Shown: positions 17,057 to 26,254 of the stretch, piece by piece
How positions within the stretch are numbered: position 1 is the stretch's first letter
Layout of the letters: each line of letters opens with the position of its first letter
NCBI GenBank assembly: GCA_023428645.1
Contig: JAEYXD010000232.1
Span: 1-64,000 of the forward strand
Direction: 5' to 3'
Length of the DNA: 64,000 nt
Origin: Pseudomonadota bacterium
Lineage (GTDB): Bacteria > Pseudomonadota > Gammaproteobacteria > Steroidobacterales > Steroidobacteraceae
Made by a program: the position numbers and the translations under genes
Notes under the pieces: generated by a model
Database searches by the model: none
Told to the model about the DNA's origin: nothing
The model's input: the letters and a program-made list of their open reading frames with translations, nothing else

Positions 17057-17455
17057 TTAGCGAATCAGCAGCATGAGCGTGTCGCGCGTGCCTTGCGTCA
17101 TGTCGATGAATTGCAGCCCGGACTGATACGTCCTGTTGTTCTCGGCTTCGCAATAGCGCACGCGGCATTTCATCTCGAGCGCGTAGTCTGAACCGCACAC
17201 CGACATGTGCAGCGTGAGCATGCATTCTTCGTTCAACGGCAGCCGCGTTTCCGCGCTGATCCCAGCGCCTGTCGGCGAGAGATCGCTGATACGCACCGCA
17301 AGCGTCTTGTCTCGATACGCGACCGTGCCCAGCAGCGACGCAGACGTTTCTTGACGCATGCCCTGACGTTGCTCGGCTGGCCCGAGGTCGACATCTTCCG
17401 TGAGCTCGAACTCGAATTCGTCGTCGGCGAAGGGCGGCGGGTTGGCTGAGCTCAT
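17057..17455 (-). CDS. PilZ-domain c-di-GMP-binding protein
   Basis: 132 residues with one PilZ domain. The first ligand motif RxxxR is present as RQGMR (about residues 29-33) and the second as DLSPTGAGI (about 58-66), after which the beta-barrel continues to LQFIDMTQGTRDTLMLLI. Both motifs appear intact, so c-di-GMP binding is expected. The N-terminus is acidic (DDEFEFELTEDVD). It stands alone; with the GGDEF protein at 12.5-14.3 kb and the pilus genes further on it adds to the c-di-GMP/motility inventory of the window. Confidence 0.88.
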   Translation of the reverse strand: MSSANPPPFADDEFEFELTEDVDLGPAEQRQGMRQETSASLLGTVAYRDKTLAVRISDLSPTGAGISAETRLPLNEECMLTLHMSVCGSDYALEMKCRVRYCEAENNRTYQSGLQFIDMTQGTRDTLMLLIR

Positions 17456-17602
17456 TGGTCCGTCAGTGTTACGTGAACTCCAGGGCGCGATGCTCGCATG
17501 GAGCGCAACGTGATGGCGGTGTGCAGGTCGCAGTTTGGCAAACGATACGCGAGCACCCGCGTGACGAACCTTTGTGTCGAGTGAAGGTCGTGAGCGGCCC
17601 GA

Positions 17603-17821
17603 TCACTTCTTGCGGCGTCGGTTCGCGCGCGGTACGGCCTGCAGCTGCAAGCGCGCGGCATCGCGCGCGCTTGCGATGCTTGCATAACCGTTCATGTGAT
17701 CGAACAGATCGCCGATGGAGCGCGCCGTGTACGTGGCGCGCTCGTAGCCGAAACCAGCTTGATCCGCATAAATCCGCACGTAGCCCGAGGCATCGTTCAG
17801 CAGGTCGACGAGCGTTCTCAT
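17603..17821 (-). CDS. Small hypothetical protein, 72 aa
   Basis: Not recognised. The start MRTLVDLLNDASGYVRIYADQAGFGYERATYTARSIG... at 17821 gives a compact alpha/beta protein with a basic end (RANRRRKK). The composition looks coding: regular hydrophobic spacing with DLLNDASGYVRIY and DLFDHMNGYAS. No strong Shine-Dalgarno precedes the ATG, and an ORF extension to 17899 is possible but arginine/serine-rich. No signal peptide or membrane segment. Neighbours give no functional hint. Confidence 0.5.
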   Translation of the reverse strand: MRTLVDLLNDASGYVRIYADQAGFGYERATYTARSIGDLFDHMNGYASIASARDAARLQLQAVPRANRRRKK

Positions 17822-17950
17822 GGTGGCGGCTCGGAAAGCAAAGAGGGCGCTACATAATGTAGAAGACCGTATTGGCCACCATCGCGACGTGCGTCTCACT
17901 TTTTCACAGAGAGACGCACGTGCGAACGTCGTTGTCGCAAAGCGTGCTCC

Positions 17951-20173
17951 TCACCATGGACACGAGCTGCGTTTTTCGAAACCGGGATGCAGGATCCGGT
18001 TCGTCGTCGAGTCGTACCCCAGCAGCACGGTTTGAGGATCGAGCGGCGCGGTAAACACATACCACTGCGTGCTCGTGCCCTCGGGTGCGCCCGAGCGCCG
18101 CACGATCACGCCCCACTTGCCGCTCGGCGTCGTCGTGACCGAGCCGCCGCCGAGTTGCGCCGGCTTGTAGCGGCCGGTCGCGAGCCCGTTCGCGCCCCAG
18201 TTGATGCACAGCCCACCCACTTCGTCGACCCACGTGCCATGCATCGCGGTGTACGAGTAGCGGCCGGGCACGAGTTGTCCGGCCGAATTGCGCATGCAGT
18301 GGTAGCCCGACGGCAACGACGTGCTTTCGCTCGTGCAGACGAGATCGAGCGTGCCCCCGGCGCCGCCGCCCGTCGCGCCGGGCACGGTCGCGGTGATCGC
18401 GGCCGTCTTCACGGCACCGCCCGTCGCCTGGCCCCGCATCGTGAGCGTCGTGCTGCCGGGCTGCAGGCTCGAGGCCGGACTCAGTGTCAGCGTCGTGCGG
18501 CTCTGCTCGGGTCCAATGCGGGCAGGGCGGAACGAGCCGGAGTATCCCGTCGCGCTTTGCAGCGTCAGATCGATCGGCTCGGCCAGCCCGACGCCCGATG
18601 TCGTGAAGCCGCCGGTGCGGTTCACGGTGACCGGGATCGTGAGGCTCTGCCCCGGCGTGACGGTGACCGACGTCGATTCGGCCACGATCTGGAAATCGCG
18701 TTGCCCCAGGGACGGGGTCGTGCGAAACGTGGTCGTCGAGCCGTCGCCGAGCTGACCATGGCTGTTGTACCACCAGGAGCCGGTCCGGCCGTCCTGCGTC
18801 AACCCGACATTGAACAGGCCGCCCGCGGAAACGCTCGTGAAGCCATAGCTGCCGAGCCCCTTCGGCGAATTCGCCTGGTCTTCGTTCGGGCAGCTCTGGC
18901 CGTTCATGATGCCGTCGAGGCTGCAGCCCGGGCTGTACGCGCCCCACCAGATCACCGCGCCGCTGGCGGTGATCGCGGACGTGAAGCTGCCGCTCGCGCT
19001 GACGGACACGATGTCGTGGCTGCCGGCGATGGGTCGAGGCGTATGACCGGGCGCATAGGCGTCGCCATCGCCGAGCTTGCCTTCTTGGTCGTCGCCCCAG
19101 CAGTAGACCCGGCCGGCGGTGGTGCGCGCGCACGAATGCGTCGTGCCCGCCGTGATCTCGGCGAACGTGTGGCCGCCAGCGACGGGCACGGGATCGTCGA
19201 TCGCGTTCTGGAATGACGCATAGCCGAGCTGCTGATGGCCATTCCATCCCCAGCAGTAAGCCTTGCCGGCCGCCGTCAACGCGCAGACGTGAGCGCTGCC
19301 CACGCTGATCGACGCGAACTTTAAGCCGCCGCCGATCAGCGAGGGCGTCGTCACCTTCACGCCGGACTGCAGTGTTCGCGGCCAGCAGTACGCATCGCCG
19401 TCGGCGGTCAGCGCGCACGTCTGCGAGTCGCTCGCGTCGATCGACTTGAACGTCTGCGTCGTGGCCACGGGGAACGGCGCGGCCACGAACAGATCCGTCG
19501 CCGCGTCGCCGTCGCCGAGCAAATCGCTCGCGGCATTCAGTCCCCAGCAGTACGCCTTGCCGGCGACCGTGAGCGCGCAGGTGTGCGACGAGCCCGGTGC
19601 GATGTCCATGAACGGCAGGTCGCCGACGACGCGCAGGGGCACGCTGCTCTTGTCCGCGGTGGAGCTCGCGCCCAGCTGGCGGTGCTCGTTGTTGCCCCAG
19701 CAGTAGGCGCTGCCGAGCTTCGTGATGCCGCACGCATGGCCGCTGCCGGCCTTCACCATGCCCGGCAGCTCCGGAATCACCGTGACGGCGTAGCTCGCGG
19801 TCGCCGCGCCGCTTTGGATCGAGATCGTCGCGGTGCCGAGCGCCACAGCGGTGACGACGCCATTGCCGACCGTCGCGATCGCGGCGTTGGACGACTGCCA
19901 CGAGAAGCTCGCGCCCTCGATCGCCTGGCCGCTGACATCGCGGGCTGTGGCGTTGATCGCAAGCTCACCGCCGATCGGCACGGTGCCGGCCGCGGCGTCG
20001 AGGGCGATCGTCGCCGTGGGCCGGGTGTTGATGCCGGTCGGAGTGCCATTGCCACTGCCGCCGCCCCCCGAGCTGCTCGCTTCCTCACCACTGCCGCCAC
20101 CGCCGCACCCGGCAAGGGCGCTCGCAACAGCCATCACCAGCCACGCTGCGCGCGCACGCAAAAGACACTTCAT
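17951..20173 (-). CDS. RCC1-repeat (seven-bladed propeller) lipoprotein
   Basis: The signal peptide ends at a lipobox (LAGC, Cys23), followed by a glycine/serine linker. A bacterial Ig-like (Big_2) domain lies at about 50-130 (GGELAINATARDVSGQAIEG, VVTAVALGTATISIQSG). Seven RCC1-type repeats follow, e.g. GSGHACGITKLGSAYCWGNN, SSHTCALTVAGKAYCWGLN and SAHVCALTAAGKAYCWGWN. The first five carry a Cys...Cys pair (CAL/YCW) that could form an intra-blade disulfide in the periplasm or outside the cell. The last ~200 residues are beta-rich with further cysteines. Function is unknown; RCC1-like lipoproteins usually mediate surface or protein interactions. Confidence 0.85.
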   Translation of the reverse strand: MKCLLRARAAWLVMAVASALAGCGGGGSGEEASSSGGGGSGNGTPTGINTRPTATIALDAAAGTVPIGGELAINATARDVSGQAIEGASFSWQSSNAAIATVGNGVVTAVALGTATISIQSGAATASYAVTVIPELPGMVKAGSGHACGITKLGSAYCWGNNEHRQLGASSTADKSSVPLRVVGDLPFMDIAPGSSHTCALTVAGKAYCWGLNAASDLLGDGDAATDLFVAAPFPVATTQTFKSIDASDSQTCALTADGDAYCWPRTLQSGVKVTTPSLIGGGLKFASISVGSAHVCALTAAGKAYCWGWNGHQQLGYASFQNAIDDPVPVAGGHTFAEITAGTTHSCARTTAGRVYCWGDDQEGKLGDGDAYAPGHTPRPIAGSHDIVSVSASGSFTSAITASGAVIWWGAYSPGCSLDGIMNGQSCPNEDQANSPKGLGSYGFTSVSAGGLFNVGLTQDGRTGSWWYNSHGQLGDGSTTTFRTTPSLGQRDFQIVAESTSVTVTPGQSLTIPVTVNRTGGFTTSGVGLAEPIDLTLQSATGYSGSFRPARIGPEQSRTTLTLSPASSLQPGSTTLTMRGQATGGAVKTAAITATVPGATGGGAGGTLDLVCTSESTSLPSGYHCMRNSAGQLVPGRYSYTAMHGTWVDEVGGLCINWGANGLATGRYKPAQLGGGSVTTTPSGKWGVIVRRSGAPEGTSTQWYVFTAPLDPQTVLLGYDSTTNRILHPGFEKRSSCPW

Positions 20174-20374
20174 GCTTCACTCCCGAATCGAATTGCATGC
20201 TCGCGCTTCGATGCGGCGCGAGCTGACCCGGGAGTGTGGAAGTGCACCGTGCAGGGACTCATGCCCAAAATTGGATAGAGGTGGGCAAGTCGTGAACTGC
20301 GTCCGCCGCCGCCGCCGAAGATGTGAAGCCGGTCAAGCGCGAGAAGCGGCGCGCGCCGGAACGCGAGAACGCGG

Positions 20375-21034
20375 TCAGGAGCGACAGCGGGAGGACGGTG
20401 CTCCCAGGCGCGTTGCCTTCGTGATCGCGACGGGCTCGTTCAGGAGCTGTCCTGTCGTATAGGCATCGCCGGTCGGCGCATCGGATCGCATGCGATGGAT
20501 GCGGCGCACGACGTCCATGCCGCGCACGACGCGGCCGAAGACGGCGAAGCCCTGTTTGTCGGCGTTGCGCGCGCCGCCAAAGTCGAGCGCGGGCTGCGAT
20601 CCGATGACGATGAAAAAGGCCGCCGCGCTGCCGGTGCCGACCGGGCCTCGCGCCAGGGACAGCGCCCCGTCGACATGCGTGAGTCCGGTCATCTGCGTCG
20701 TCTCGTGCGCGATCGGCGGGCGCGCCTTCGCTTCATCCTGCAAGCCGCCTTGCACGACTTCGATCCGCGGCGTGCCGCGATCGTTGTCCGTGCGCACGAC
20801 GCGGTAGAACGCAGCGCGCTCGTACAGTCCGCCGTCGACATACGCGAGGAAATCACAGGCGCTGAGCGGCGCGCGCTCCGGGAACACTTCGACTTCGATC
20901 GCGCCCGCCGTCGTTTCGAGCGCGACACGAACGCCGTCGGCCGGCTCCGCGGCATCGGCTTGCAAGCCGAATGCGATCAGAACGAGGGCGACGCAAACGC
21001 TGCGTGAGAAGGGGCGATCGCGAGGGGTGGTCAT
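20375..21034 (-). CDS. Secreted cyclophilin-type peptidyl-prolyl cis-trans isomerase
   Basis: The start at ATG 21034 gives a signal peptide (RPFSRSVCVALVLIAFGLQADAA) and a mature cyclophilin domain: VALETTAGAIEVEVFPERAPLSACDFLAYV, AAFYRVVR, a shortened SLARGPVGTGSAAAFFIVIGSQPALDFGG and FAVFGRVVRGMDVVRRI. It should catalyse proline isomerisation during folding of exported proteins. It lies 19 bases after the outer-membrane barrel gene on the same strand, suggesting an envelope operon with the genes at 21054-23511. Confidence 0.9.
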   Translation of the reverse strand: MTTPRDRPFSRSVCVALVLIAFGLQADAAEPADGVRVALETTAGAIEVEVFPERAPLSACDFLAYVDGGLYERAAFYRVVRTDNDRGTPRIEVVQGGLQDEAKARPPIAHETTQMTGLTHVDGALSLARGPVGTGSAAAFFIVIGSQPALDFGGARNADKQGFAVFGRVVRGMDVVRRIHRMRSDAPTGDAYTTGQLLNEPVAITKATRLGAPSSRCRS

Positions 21035-21053
21035 GTTCGCGATCGGCGCCACC

Positions 21054-21872
21054 TTAGCGGTACTGCCGGTCCCGGCTCTGCAGCGACACTTTGCGGCCGA
21101 AGTAATACGACAGGCCGAGGTGCCACGCGCGGGTGCGCGGCGATGCATCGGTCGTCGAGAAGCCGAAACGCACCCCCAGGCCATCACCGAACATCTGGGG
21201 CTGATGCTCCAGCTCGAAGCCGTAGGTGTCTTCGTCGTAGAGGTCGTTGCCGTAGAGCTCGACCTTGAGGCTCTCGAGCGGATACCAGCGTGCGGCGAGC
21301 GTCGTCGCCTCGACGTCCGGGCCGTCCTCGAGCTTCGTCTTGACGTGCTCCGCGCCGAGCGTGAAAGCGCCGAGGTAGATCTCGGCGTCGAAGCGATAGC
21401 CGTCGGTGCTCAAGGAGTCGCTGCCGGAGACCGGAAACAGCACGACACCATCGCAGCTCGCGGACAGATCGCCGGTACCGTACGCGGCGGACACGCGGCC
21501 GAGCGACGGGATTCGGAAGAACAACGCGGCTTCGCCGGTGACGGAATCGAAGCTGCACGTCGGGCGGTCGCCGGGCAGCTCGCCGGTCTCGTCCTTGAGC
21601 ATGTCGCGCGTTCGGACGCGCGAGCGCGTGTAGCTGCCGCCGACGCTCGCGCCGAGATAGCGTCCGATCGGCAGCGTCGCCGTGAGGTCGGCGCCGATGG
21701 CCCCGCTCGAGGTGCTGTCCGAGGTATCGCTTTCAGTGCTCTCGACGCCCAGCTCGAAATGCATGCGCTCGACCGCGCGTTCCTGCGCGAGCGCGGCGCT
21801 GCCCCACGTGAGGAGCGCGAGCGCGCCGATCGCCGTGGGCGCAACGTTCTCGAAACCCGTTTTTCTCGTCAT
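21054..21872 (-). CDS. Putative outer-membrane beta-barrel protein
   Basis: A cleavable signal (IGALALLTWGSAALA) precedes about 240 residues of alternating amphipathic strands (LGASVGGSYTRSRV, FRFDAEIYLGAF-like, VELYGNDLYDEDTYGFELEHQ). It ends in HLGLSYYFGRKVSLQSRDRQYR, where an aromatic-rich strand resembles a barrel closing strand. There are two cysteines (PTCSFD, ASCDG). No specific family recognised. The start lies 13 bases after the stop of the IPT-domain lipoprotein gene, so the two are almost certainly co-transcribed. Confidence 0.65.
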   Translation of the reverse strand: MTRKTGFENVAPTAIGALALLTWGSAALAQERAVERMHFELGVESTESDTSDSTSSGAIGADLTATLPIGRYLGASVGGSYTRSRVRTRDMLKDETGELPGDRPTCSFDSVTGEAALFFRIPSLGRVSAAYGTGDLSASCDGVVLFPVSGSDSLSTDGYRFDAEIYLGAFTLGAEHVKTKLEDGPDVEATTLAARWYPLESLKVELYGNDLYDEDTYGFELEHQPQMFGDGLGVRFGFSTTDASPRTRAWHLGLSYYFGRKVSLQSRDRQYR

Positions 21873-21885
21873 CTGAGTGTTTCCG

Positions 21886-23511
21886 TTAGAGCGCGGGTGT
21901 CGGTTGAACCACGATCTGCGCAGCGCCTGCGATGAACAGCGTGTTGCCGTCCGCGCTGATCGTCATCTTGGGGCCGGCGCCGGGCGACGCGGCGAGCGCC
22001 ACGGGGCTGCCGAGCGGCGCGTAGGCTTCGCCGCTATTCGTCTCGCTGATATCGAAGACGCGCACACTGTTGTCGGCGGCCTCATACGTGTACACGCGGT
22101 TGCCGCTCGGGCTCACGGTCGCCGCTGAGGTCGCCTCGGGCAGCAGGCCGAGCAGGGCGGAGCCGCCGTCGTAGACGTGCGTGCCATTCAGGACGATGCG
22201 AGTGCCATCACGATCGAGCGCCGGCGGCGTCGCATTCTGGTTCAAGGTCACGGCCGTCGCGCTGATCGAGCCCGAGGCGCTCGCAACGAAGAACGGCGGT
22301 GCGGACGTGAGTGACGGGTCGCCTTGGATCAAGGCGATGAGCGATCCATTCGCGGCCCCGCGCGCGGTCCCGTTGTTGAGTGCCCCTGCGAGCTGCACCA
22401 GCTCGTTCGTGCGCACGGTGTACGCGTACAACGTCGTTGCCGCGCTCTCGGCGATGCCGGTCGTCACGACCGCGACGTTCGTGTTGAGCATCGCGATCGA
22501 TTTGAGAAAGTTGTCCGCCTCGATGTCCGGCGGCGGAACCGTCGTCCCGAGCGCGAGCGTGACCGGATCGACCGGGGTGATGCCCGCCGTCGCCACCGCG
22601 ATCCACTGCGTCGTGTCGATCGACAACGCCGCGTCACGCAAATTCGGCACGACGGCCGTCGTCGGCGTCTGCCACGCGTTGCCGGTGTATGCATAACGCA
22701 CGAGCTGTCCACCGTCGGTGTCGGTCGCCGCGAGCAGGGCGGCGCGCGTCACGTCGTATTCGAGCGAATGCACCGTGCCGACGGTGCCTGGCCAGGCGAG
22801 CGCTTGCGCCGTTTGGGTGATCGGGTCGACGACGACGAGCGTCGCGGTGGTCGTGATCTCGCCGACGTGCGTCGGAATGTCGAGCGTGACCGGATAGCTG
22901 CCGGCGGCGAGCGCGGGGTAGGTCGCGGTGAGCTCGTTGTCGCTCGTCACCGTGAGCGCCGTCGCCGGCGTCGAGCCGAAGTTCAAGCTGCGAATGTTGA
23001 ACGCCCGGAAACCGATGCCGCGGATCACGACGTTCGCGGACGTGCCAGCGATCGCGCCCTTCGGTGCGACGTCGTTCACGACGGGCGAGACCTGGTAGTT
23101 CGTGTGCACGGTCTGCGTCTGGCCCGCCTCGAGGCGGCTGCAGGTCGGATCGCCGCAGAAATAACCGGTGACCGCGATCGTGCCTCTGAATGCGCCCGCG
23201 CCCAAGGTGGACGGCGCGGCGGGGACGACCGTGAGCTGGGCGCTCGTGCCGTTCAGGGCGACATCGACGCGCTCGATGGCGGCGCCGGTATGCAATGCCG
23301 TGACGTTCGTGACGCCGGCGCCGAAAGTCGCCGTGACGATCTGGGATGCGGGGGTCGCCGCGCTGGGTGCGTTCGCGCTGAACGTCAGCGCCGTCGTGGA
23401 CAGGCCAATGTGACGCCCGGAATCACCATCGCCGCCACCCGAACATGCGCTCAAAAATAGCAACGCGAGCGCGCCGACCACGCGACGCACGCCTGGGAAT
23501 TCGCTTTGCAA
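21886..23511 (-). CDS. IPT/TIG-domain lipoprotein
   Basis: The TTG at 23511 is preceded by GAGGAG and gives a signal peptide with lipobox (LFLSAC) followed by glycine/aspartate spacer; the annotated frame could extend to 23562. The mature protein has a beta-sandwich region, an IPT/TIG domain (PVVNDVAPKGAIAGTSANVVIRGIGF, SYPVTLDIPTHVGEI), and then about 300 residues with propeller-like repeats (LVRYAYTGNAWQ, VYTYEAADNSVRVFDISET, MTISADGNTLFIAG). Presumably anchored in the outer membrane. It heads the three-gene set with the barrel protein and the secreted isomerase. Confidence 0.72.
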   Translation of the reverse strand: MQSEFPGVRRVVGALALLFLSACSGGGDGDSGRHIGLSTTALTFSANAPSAATPASQIVTATFGAGVTNVTALHTGAAIERVDVALNGTSAQLTVVPAAPSTLGAGAFRGTIAVTGYFCGDPTCSRLEAGQTQTVHTNYQVSPVVNDVAPKGAIAGTSANVVIRGIGFRAFNIRSLNFGSTPATALTVTSDNELTATYPALAAGSYPVTLDIPTHVGEITTTATLVVVDPITQTAQALAWPGTVGTVHSLEYDVTRAALLAATDTDGGQLVRYAYTGNAWQTPTTAVVPNLRDAALSIDTTQWIAVATAGITPVDPVTLALGTTVPPPDIEADNFLKSIAMLNTNVAVVTTGIAESAATTLYAYTVRTNELVQLAGALNNGTARGAANGSLIALIQGDPSLTSAPPFFVASASGSISATAVTLNQNATPPALDRDGTRIVLNGTHVYDGGSALLGLLPEATSAATVSPSGNRVYTYEAADNSVRVFDISETNSGEAYAPLGSPVALAASPGAGPKMTISADGNTLFIAGAAQIVVQPTPAL

Positions 23512-23673
23512 ACCGCTCTCCTCGTATCGAGTCGTGAACGCCGGCCAGTGCGGAGCCCGCATTGTTCTGGCTGCGGCTCGCTGCGGGGGTCGTCGGATAT
23601 TAGGCCGTGCAACTTAACCGAAACTGTACGTTCCGCTGTAGCGAAATGTAAACCACTCGGGAACGGGAGAGGT

Positions 23674-23698
23674 CATCGAGCGGCAAGGCCGCTCGATG
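23674..23698 (-). terminator. Strong hairpin downstream of ahpF
   Basis: CATCGAGCGGC-AAG-GCCGCTCGATG has eleven perfect base pairs and a three-base loop, 28 bases after the ahpF stop. No long T-tract follows on the minus strand, so it may be a weak intrinsic terminator or an RNA 3'-end stabiliser. Confidence 0.6.
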
Positions 23699-23726
23699 GC
23701 AACGACAGGCGGAAATGACGGCTCGG

Positions 23727-25304
23727 TCAGGCGGCTTTGCTTGCGGGCGCCGAGCTGCGAATCAGGTGGTCGAAGGCGCTCAGCGCCGCTTTCGCGCCAT
23801 CGCCCATGGCGATGACGATCTGCTTGTACGGCGTTGTCGTGGCGTCGCCTGCGGCGAAGACGCCCGGTACGGACGTTTGGCCGCGGGCGTCGACCTCGAT
23901 CTCGCCGCGCGGGCTCAGTGCGACCGTGCCCTTGAGCCAATCGGTGTTCGGCAACAGGCCGATCTGCACGAATACACCTTCGAGATCGAGCCGATGCAAC
24001 TCGTTGCTCTGGCGATCCTTGTAAGTGAGGCCGTTGACCTTGCCGCCCTCGCCGTGCACCTCGGTCGTCTGCGCCGAGACGATCACGCCTACGTTCGGCA
24101 AGCTGCGGAGCTTGCGCTGCAAGACTTCATCCGCGCGCAGGCGCGCGTCGAATTCAATGAGCGTCACATGCGCGACGATGCCCGCCAGGTCGATCGCGGC
24201 TTCGACGCCCGAATTGCCGCCGCCGATGACGGCGACACGCTTGCCCTTGAACAGCGGGCCGTCGCAGTGCGGGCAATACGCCACGCCGCGGCCGCGATAC
24301 TCGCGCTCGCCCGGCACGTTCAATTCGCGCCAGCGCGCGCCGGTCGCGAGAATCACCGAGCGACTCCGCAAGGCGGCGCCGTTCGCGAGCTTGATCGTGA
24401 TCAGCCCATCGGCGGCCGCCGGCACGAGCGCCTCGGCGCGCTGCAGATTCATGATGTCGACGTCGTAGCTCCTGACGTGATCCTCGAGCGCGACCGCCAT
24501 CTTCGGGCCTTCGGTCTCTTTCACCGAAATGAAGTTCTCGATCGCGAGCGTGTCGAGCACCTGGCCGCCGAAACGCTCGGCCGCGATGCCGGTGCGAATG
24601 CCTTTGCGCGCCGCATAGACGGCCGCCGCCGCACCCGCGGGACCGCCGCCCACGACGAGCACGTCGTACGGTTCTTTCGCGTTCAATTGCTCGGCTTGCC
24701 GCGCGCTCGCGCCCGAGTCGAGCTTCGCGAGAATCTCGTCGATCGTCATGCGGCCCTGGCCGAATACCTCGCCGTTCAAGTAGACCGTCGGCACGGCCAT
24801 GATCTGCCGCGCCTCGATCTCCTGCTGGAACAGCGCGCCGTCGATCATCGTGCTGCTCACGTTCGGATTCAGCACCGCCATCAGGTTGAGCGCCTGGACG
24901 ACGTCCGGGCAGTTCTGGCACGACAGCGAAATGTAAGTCTCGAAGTTGAGCTCGCCTTTGAGCGAGCGGATCTGCTCGATGACCGCGGCCTCGACCTTCG
25001 GCGGATGGCCGCCGACTTGCAGCAGCGCGAGCACGAGCGACGTGAATTCATGTCCCATCGGCACGCCCGCGAAACGCACGCCCGTGCGCTCGCCTTTGCG
25101 GTTGAGCGCGAACGAAGGCTTGCGCTCGGCGTCATCAGTGCGCTGCTCGAGCGTGATGAGCGGCGACAGCGACGCGACATCCTGCAGCAATTCGAGCATC
25201 TCGCGCGACGCATCGCTGTCGTCCAGCGACGCGACGATGTCGATCGGCTGCGTGACGCGTTCGAGATAGGTCTGCAATTGTTGCTTCAGGGTCGCATCGA
25301 GCAT
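23727..25304 (-). CDS. ahpF: Alkyl hydroperoxide reductase subunit F
   Basis: A 525-aa flavoprotein that transfers electrons from NADH to AhpC. The N-terminal double thioredoxin-like domain carries CQNC in SLSCQNCPDVVQ. The pyridine-nucleotide disulfide reductase part shows VVGGGPAGAAAAVYAARKG (FAD), the redox-active pair in GVAYCPHCDGPLFKGK, and VIGGGNSGVEAAIDLAG (NADH). It ends with VPGVFAAGDATTTPYKQIVIAMGDGAKAAL. Located directly downstream of ahpC, separated by a GC-rich hairpin. Length and motifs match the family. Confidence 0.97.
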   Translation of the reverse strand: MLDATLKQQLQTYLERVTQPIDIVASLDDSDASREMLELLQDVASLSPLITLEQRTDDAERKPSFALNRKGERTGVRFAGVPMGHEFTSLVLALLQVGGHPPKVEAAVIEQIRSLKGELNFETYISLSCQNCPDVVQALNLMAVLNPNVSSTMIDGALFQQEIEARQIMAVPTVYLNGEVFGQGRMTIDEILAKLDSGASARQAEQLNAKEPYDVLVVGGGPAGAAAAVYAARKGIRTGIAAERFGGQVLDTLAIENFISVKETEGPKMAVALEDHVRSYDVDIMNLQRAEALVPAAADGLITIKLANGAALRSRSVILATGARWRELNVPGEREYRGRGVAYCPHCDGPLFKGKRVAVIGGGNSGVEAAIDLAGIVAHVTLIEFDARLRADEVLQRKLRSLPNVGVIVSAQTTEVHGEGGKVNGLTYKDRQSNELHRLDLEGVFVQIGLLPNTDWLKGTVALSPRGEIEVDARGQTSVPGVFAAGDATTTPYKQIVIAMGDGAKAALSAFDHLIRSSAPASKAA

Positions 25305-25352
25305 GGTTCACCACTCACTATCGAATTTGATGGGCCGAGCCCGTTCAGAACA

Positions 25353-25371
25353 GGGCGGCACGAGGCCGCCC
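25353..25371 (-). terminator. Hairpin between ahpC and ahpF
   Basis: GGGCGGC-ACGAG-GCCGCCC forms a seven-pair stem in the 88-base gap between the genes. Without a clear T-tract it may attenuate read-through, giving more ahpC than ahpF message, as the enzyme stoichiometry requires. Confidence 0.45.
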
Positions 25372-25392
25372 CGTTCGTACAGCGGCGATCGA

Positions 25393-25956
25393 TCAGATCT
25401 TGCCGACGAGATCGAGCGACGGTGCGAGCGTCTTCTGGCCGGGCGTCCACTTCGCGGGGCAGACTTCGCCCGGATGCGCGGCGACGTACTGAGCGGCCTG
25501 CACCTTGCGCAGCAGCTCCTTCGCGTCGCGGCCGATGCCGAGGTCATGGATCTCGGCGACCTTGATGACGCCCTCCGGATTGACGACGAAAGTGCCGCGC
25601 AGCGCGAGGCCTTCTTCCTCGATCAACACGCCGAAGTTGCGGCTGATCGCGTGCGTCGGATCGCCCAGCATCGGGTATTGGATCTTCTTGATCGTCTCGG
25701 AGGCGTCATGCCACGCCTTGTGGGTGAAGTGCGTATCGGTCGACACGCTGTACACCTCGACGCCGAGCTTCTTCAGCTCCGCATAGACATCGGCGAGATC
25801 GCCGAGCTCGGTCGGGCAGACGAACGTGAAATCCGCTGGATAGAAGAAAAAGATCGACCATTTGCCCTTGACGTCGGCATCCGACACCGGCACGAACTTG
25901 CCGTTGTAGAAAGCGGTCGTCTTGAAAGGCTTGATTGCCGTATTGATCAAACTCAT
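25393..25956 (-). CDS. ahpC: Alkyl hydroperoxide reductase subunit C (peroxiredoxin)
   Basis: A typical 187-aa two-cysteine peroxiredoxin: the peroxidatic Cys in FYPADFTFVCPTELGDLAD and the resolving Cys in HPGEVCPAKWTPG. STDTHFTHKAWHD and YPMLGDPTHAISRNFGVL are standard AhpC blocks. The start MSLINTAIKPF at 25956 has AGGAGAA upstream; a longer frame to 26223 covers the promoter region and is rejected. It reduces H2O2 and organic peroxides with electrons from AhpF. An OxyR-like palindrome lies 150 bases upstream. Confidence 0.97.
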   Translation of the reverse strand: MSLINTAIKPFKTTAFYNGKFVPVSDADVKGKWSIFFFYPADFTFVCPTELGDLADVYAELKKLGVEVYSVSTDTHFTHKAWHDASETIKKIQYPMLGDPTHAISRNFGVLIEEEGLALRGTFVVNPEGVIKVAEIHDLGIGRDAKELLRKVQAAQYVAAHPGEVCPAKWTPGQKTLAPSLDLVGKI

Positions 25957-26105
25957 TGAACCGGTTCTCCTGAAGTAGCACCAATCACAACAACGAGGCG
26001 AAGCAGAAAGTTCGCCAATCAAAAAACCATGGGGTTTACCCGTCGGACGTCGACACCTTACCGAACCCGCCTTGCACGGCCCAGTCGATAGTTTCGAGCT
26101 GTGCG

Positions 26106-26120
26106 ATAGGCAGACCCTAT
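26106..26120. promoter_or_regulatory. OxyR-like palindrome upstream of ahpC
   Basis: ATAGG-CAGAC-CCTAT is a perfect inverted repeat with the ATAG-N7-CTAT spacing of an OxyR half operator. A second ATAG-N7-CTGT element lies immediately upstream (26088-26102), but the spacing between the two is shorter than the canonical full site. Peroxide control of ahpC by OxyR is common in this class; the site is a candidate only. Confidence 0.5.
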
Positions 26121-26254
26121 AGGGGGGTCGATGTTCGCTGGCTGGATCGACGGGGCTGGCGCTGGGCACGTCGGCCCGGCTGGCCGCGAGCCGGATGAGG
26201 CCGGCAAGCGGAATTCGTGGCAACTCCGTCGCGACCGGATTCTAAGCGTAAATG

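Noticed and set aside
17904..19901. Long second reading frame (665 codons) across the RCC1 lipoprotein gene
   Set aside because: It overlaps the well-supported RCC1 frame on the same strand and encodes Arg/Asp-rich text without domains.
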